Shown one piece after another: positions 60,828-64,000 of a stretch of 64,000 nt of DNA. Positions within the stretch are counted from its first letter, which is position 1; each line of letters starts with the position of its first letter. Under the pieces are notes generated by a model. It saw only the letters and a program-made list of their open reading frames with translations, ran no database searches and was not told where the DNA came from. A program made the position numbers and the translations under genes. Origin of the DNA: an uncultured Porphyromonadaceae bacterium (GTDB lineage Bacteria; Bacteroidota; Bacteroidia; Bacteroidales; Muribaculaceae); assembly GCA_900550395.1 (NCBI GenBank), contig URSD01000004.1:21183-85182 (forward strand). The letters run 5' to 3'.

Positions 60828-63605
60828 ATGGACACGACAAACGACAAGAAACTTTTCCTGCTGGACGCTTATGCGCTGATATACAGAGCTTACTATGCGA
60901 TGATACGCTCGCCGAGATTTACGTCGGGCGGTCTGAACACATCGGCCATTTTCGGCTTCTGCAATACTCTCGACGAGATACTCCGCAAGGAGGAGCCGGG
61001 CTACATCGCCGTATGTTTCGACCCCAAGGGGCGGACTTTCCGCCACGAGGCGTATCCCGAATACAAGGCTCAGCGCGAGAAGCAGCCCGAGGACATCACC
61101 GCGTCCATCCCCTACATCAAGCAGATACTTGAAGCCTACCGCATCCCCGTGATAGAGATTGACGGCTTCGAGGCCGACGACGTGATTGGCACCATCAGCC
61201 GGCGCGCTCAGGTCGAGGGCTACATGACGTATATGATGACGCCCGACAAGGATTACGGCCAGCTCGTCACCGACCGCGTCCTTCAGTACCGCCCTTCGCT
61301 CGGCGGCAAGGGCTTTGAGTTGCGGGGGCCGAAAGAGGTTTGTGAGCGATACGGCATAGACAGCCCCGCAAGGGTAGTGGACCTTCTCGCTCTTGAGGGC
61401 GACGCCAGCGACAACGTGCCCGGATGCCCGGGCGTGGGAGAGAAGACGGCCGTGAAGCTTGTCGGTCAGTTCGGCTCCGTAGAGGAGATTATTGCCCATG
61501 CCCCGGAAATCAAGGGCGCTCTCGGCCGTAAGATTGCCGACAATGCGGAGAAAATTCTGTTCTCGAAATTCCTTGTCACCATCAATACCGAGGTGCCTCT
61601 GGGCGATTTCAGCATCGAGTCCCTGGGCCGTCAGCCGGTCGACACCGAGGCTTTGCGCCGCGTCTACAGGCAGCTGGAATTCCGCACGTTCCTGAACCGT
61701 CTCGGCGATTCCGGCGAACAGCCGGCTGTCCCCGCGCCGCAGCCCGCCGTGCCTGCCGACGGCGCGCAGCTCTCGCTCTTCGACGAGCCTGCCGGGTCCG
61801 TGACGGAGGCGCCCGCGGAGGCTTCGCTGGACAATATTGATGCCACGCTCATAGAGAGCGTGGACGATGCGCGCGCTTTTGTGGCCGATGCCGCCGCAGC
61901 CGACACTGCCGTGGCATTCAACGCCATAGGCGACGGAGCCATGACGGCGCGTCTGCTCGGCATTGCAGTGGCCCGTGCCGACGGCCGTTCGGCCTACATC
62001 GCTCTGCCCGACTTCCCCGAAGAGCGTGCCGCCATGTTGGCCGCCGTGGCTCCGCTGTTCGCAGGTAGCCACACGGTGTCGGCCCACGATGTCAAGCAGG
62101 CCATGATTCTGCTCCGTCGCGAGGGCGTGGAGTGGGCGGCCCCCTGGTTCAGCACCTCCGTAGGGCGCTATCTGCTCAATCCCGAGATGAGCAACGACCT
62201 TGCCGATACGGCCTTCCGCTATCTGCATCTTCGCTTGTCCGACTACTCGCTCACGTCGCCGGAGCGACGCCGTCTGCGCTTTGAGCAGCCGGAGGAGGCC
62301 TGCGCTCCTTTGTGCGAGCGTGCCGTGGCCGTGCGTATGCTCACTCCCGAACTGACGCGTCTGATAGAGGCCGACGGACTCACGCAGTTGCTGCGCGAGG
62401 TGGAGCTGCCCTTCATCCCGGTCCTGGCCGGTATGGAGTGGGAGGGCGTGCGCATCGACCCGCGTGCGTTGTCTGAGATTTCCGTACGCCTTCACGAACG
62501 CCTTAAATCCCTGGAGGCTAAGGCCTACGAGCTTGCCGGCACCACATTCAACATAGGCTCGCCGTCGCAGGTGGGCGAGGTGCTTTTCGGACGTCTGCAA
62601 CTCGACCCGAAGGCAAAACGTACCAAGCGCGGAGCGTGGAGCACCACCGAGGAGGAGCTTAATAAATATACCAAGGTACACCCCATCGTGGGCGTTATCC
62701 TGGAAGTGCGCGGACTGCGCAAGCTGCTCGCCACCTATGTCGATGCGCTCCCAAAGCTCGTCGACCCCCGCACCGGCAAGATTCACACCACCTTCAATCA
62801 GACGGTTACGGCCACCGGCCGCATATCCTCCACCAACCCCAACCTCCAGAACATCCCCATACGCACCGACGAGGGACGCGAGATACGCCGCGCCTTTGTT
62901 GCAGACCCGGGCGACCTGTTGCTCTCTGCCGACTATTCTCAGATAGAACTGCGCCTTATGGCCGACCTAAGCGGCGACGCCGGGATGGTCGAGGCTTTCC
63001 GCGAGGGCAGGGACATCCACCGGGACACGGCGGCGAAAGTGTTCGGAGTGCCCATCGACGAGGTCACCGATGCCCAGCGCCGCGCGGCCAAAACGGCCAA
63101 CTTCGGCATCATCTACGGCATATCAGCCTTCGGCCTCAGCGAGCGCCTCGGCATTCCGCGTGCCGACGCCAAAGCGCTCATCGAAGGCTACATGCGCACA
63201 TATCCCGGCGTTCAGGCCTACATGCAGCAGGCCATAGCCCATGCCCGCGAGCAGGGCTACGTCGCCACCCTCCGCGGACGCAAACGCTATCTCCCCGAGA
63301 TCAATTCGCGCAATGCCACGGTGCGCGGCTACGCCGAGCGCAACGCCATCAACGCACCCCTCCAAGGCTCCGCCGCCGATATTATTAAGGTAGCCATGAT
63401 AGCCATTGATGCCGAAATCCGCCGTCGCGGTCTCCGGTCGCGCATGATACTTCAGGTTCACGACGAACTGATTTTCAACGTAAAACCCGGCGAGCTCGCC
63501 GAACTACAGGCCCTCGTAGAAGAAAAAATGCGCGCCGCCCACCATCGCCACGTACAGCTCGAAGTCTCCTCCGGCGTTGCCGCCAACTGGCTCGACGCCC
63601 ACTGA
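60828..63605 (+). CDS. polA: DNA polymerase I, proofreading site degenerate
   Basis: Pol I (925 residues from the ATG at 60828) fills gaps and removes RNA primers. The 5'-3' nuclease domain is intact (LLDAYALIYRAYYAM; DGFEADDVIGTI; GDASDNVPGCPGVGEKTAV), as is the polymerase domain: motif A LLSADYSQIELRLMADLSGD, motif B RAAKTANFGIIYGISAFG and motif C LQVHDELIF. The 3'-5' exonuclease domain is present as a fold, but the D-x-E motif is N-A-I (about residue 365), the second Asp is Ala (about 425, VKQAMIL) and the third motif is not seen. The extension to 60756 lies in the promoter. It is divergent from the LOTUS gene. Confidence 0.95.
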   Translation: MDTTNDKKLFLLDAYALIYRAYYAMIRSPRFTSGGLNTSAIFGFCNTLDEILRKEEPGYIAVCFDPKGRTFRHEAYPEYKAQREKQPEDITASIPYIKQILEAYRIPVIEIDGFEADDVIGTISRRAQVEGYMTYMMTPDKDYGQLVTDRVLQYRPSLGGKGFELRGPKEVCERYGIDSPARVVDLLALEGDASDNVPGCPGVGEKTAVKLVGQFGSVEEIIAHAPEIKGALGRKIADNAEKILFSKFLVTINTEVPLGDFSIESLGRQPVDTEALRRVYRQLEFRTFLNRLGDSGEQPAVPAPQPAVPADGAQLSLFDEPAGSVTEAPAEASLDNIDATLIESVDDARAFVADAAAADTAVAFNAIGDGAMTARLLGIAVARADGRSAYIALPDFPEERAAMLAAVAPLFAGSHTVSAHDVKQAMILLRREGVEWAAPWFSTSVGRYLLNPEMSNDLADTAFRYLHLRLSDYSLTSPERRRLRFEQPEEACAPLCERAVAVRMLTPELTRLIEADGLTQLLREVELPFIPVLAGMEWEGVRIDPRALSEISVRLHERLKSLEAKAYELAGTTFNIGSPSQVGEVLFGRLQLDPKAKRTKRGAWSTTEEELNKYTKVHPIVGVILEVRGLRKLLATYVDALPKLVDPRTGKIHTTFNQTVTATGRISSTNPNLQNIPIRTDEGREIRRAFVADPGDLLLSADYSQIELRLMADLSGDAGMVEAFREGRDIHRDTAAKVFGVPIDEVTDAQRRAAKTANFGIIYGISAFGLSERLGIPRADAKALIEGYMRTYPGVQAYMQQAIAHAREQGYVATLRGRKRYLPEINSRNATVRGYAERNAINAPLQGSAADIIKVAMIAIDAEIRRRGLRSRMILQVHDELIFNVKPGELAELQALVEEKMRAAHHRHVQLEVSSGVAANWLDAH

Positions 63606-64000
63606 TCCCCCCTATTACCTATCCCCTATAAACTAAAAAGGGAAGCCCGCGGAGCGCGGCGGGCAATTTTCAGCCCATGCGTGAGGAGGCGAAGCCGACG
63701 AGCCATGGGGTAGAGGTCCGCCATCCACCACGCGCCGAGCTCCGGTAGGATGCGACGGCGCGTGCTTCCGGACCTTGGTCCCGGCCCGTGCATGGCGTCC
63801 TTTGATATAAATCCCCTCTGTTATTTTTGTCATTTCTGTTATTTTTGTATCGATAACACCCTCCCGGCAATTTCCCCCTAAAATAAAATTTTTTCGGCAA
63901 AAATGCAAATTTTTTCTCCCTGTTCCACAGCGAGTTATCCTCAATTTTAACATTTATTAGCTATGAAATGAGCCGGGGGGTGGTTCATTTCATAGTTCCA
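63606..64000. other. Intergenic region after polA with a GC-rich element and tandem repeats
   Basis: These 395 bases have no convincing gene. A short stem GCCCGC (63645-63650) with GCGGGC (63659-63664) followed by AATTTT may be the polA terminator. The next ~140 bases (to about 63800) are GC-rich, then DNA becomes very AT-rich. Two copies of TCTGTTATTTTTGT (63817-63830 and 63835-63848) repeat with an 18-base period. The window ends before the next gene can be seen. Confidence 0.5.
63817..63848. repeat. Tandem 18-base-period repeat
   Basis: TCTGTTATTTTTGT occurs twice, separated by 4 bases, in AT-rich intergenic DNA. It could be a regulator binding site or a small repeat. Confidence 0.5.

Noticed and set aside
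63633..63953. A 106-residue minus-strand open frame after polA
   Set aside because: Composition (Pro, Arg, His, Ser rich in the GC-rich part) and lack of any motif suggest chance. Noted instead as a possible repeat element.
63918..63960. Possible DnaA box or origin-like AT-rich region (TTATCC motif) near the window end
   Set aside because: TTATCCTCA has one mismatch from the DnaA consensus and occurs once; no dnaA or cluster of boxes is seen.

Overview
The window looks like a chromosome segment from a Bacteroidota bacterium of the order Bacteroidales. The evidence is a short primary sigma factor of 286 residues, many promoters of the TAnnTTTG (-7) type with TTTG about 19-20 bp upstream, a SusC/SusD polysaccharide utilisation locus (PUL) with a hybrid two-component regulator, NADH dehydrogenase of the Nqr type, and 2-oxoacid:ferredoxin oxidoreductase. 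The housekeeping genes are GC-rich while the intergenic DNA is AT-rich, which would fit Muribaculaceae or a relative. That family-level placement is a guess.

Layout. 1-3203 (minus): exbB-exbD-exbD-tonB energiser, with tonB cut by the window edge. 3594-10962 (plus): nqrABCDEF, a hotdog thioesterase and dprA, tightly packed, then a nucleoside phosphorylase (11020-11895). 11982-32609: a PUL made of a divergent hybrid two-component regulator (minus) and a plus-strand run of GH43, GH2, GH42, SGNH acetylesterase, SusC, SusD, surface glycan-binding protein and a BACON-GH5 endoglucanase. 32718-36229 (minus): a TonB-dependent receptor, an LpxH-type phosphoesterase and a MIP18/DUF59 protein. 36304-38338: small outer-membrane barrel and enolase. 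38417-44008: aminotransferase, a four-gene 2-oxoacid:ferredoxin oxidoreductase operon, an HD-domain protein and IlvE. 44245-44905: HigBA-like toxin-antitoxin. 44988-46925: groES-groEL. 47108-51732: a Crp/Fnr-type regulator followed by two DUF3857/transglutaminase-like exported proteins. 51734-53135: tyrosine recombinase next to tRNA-Arg(ACG). 53286-63605: GH94 phosphorylase, RpoD, UvrC, a double-LOTUS/DUF3825 protein and DNA polymerase I. The last 395 bases have no convincing gene.

How parts work together. TonB-ExbBD would energise SusC and the other TonB-dependent receptor, using ion gradients to which the Nqr sodium pump contributes. In the PUL, surface GH5 and the glycan-binding protein would cut and hold a beta-glucan-backbone hemicellulose, SusCD would import fragments, and periplasmic GH43, GH2, GH42 and the esterase would strip side chains and acetyl groups. 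Released oligosaccharides would signal through the hybrid sensor. A cytoplasmic GH94 phosphorylase elsewhere in the window could finish cello-type disaccharides.

Most notable observations. (1) A Crp/Fnr regulator carries the same R-E-x-x-x-R recognition-helix spacing as E. coli CRP, and a perfect TGTGA-N6-TCACA operator lies directly after its stop codon at about -40 of the next promoter. This suggests a dedicated circuit controlling the paired DUF3857 proteins, of which the second has lost the transglutaminase triad. (2) A 17-bp perfect inverted repeat holds two divergent -7 boxes, one of which would give a near-leaderless mRNA. (3) A protein with two LOTUS-like domains plus DUF3825 sits beside uvrC and polA. 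(4) The DNA polymerase I appears to have lost its proofreading residues.
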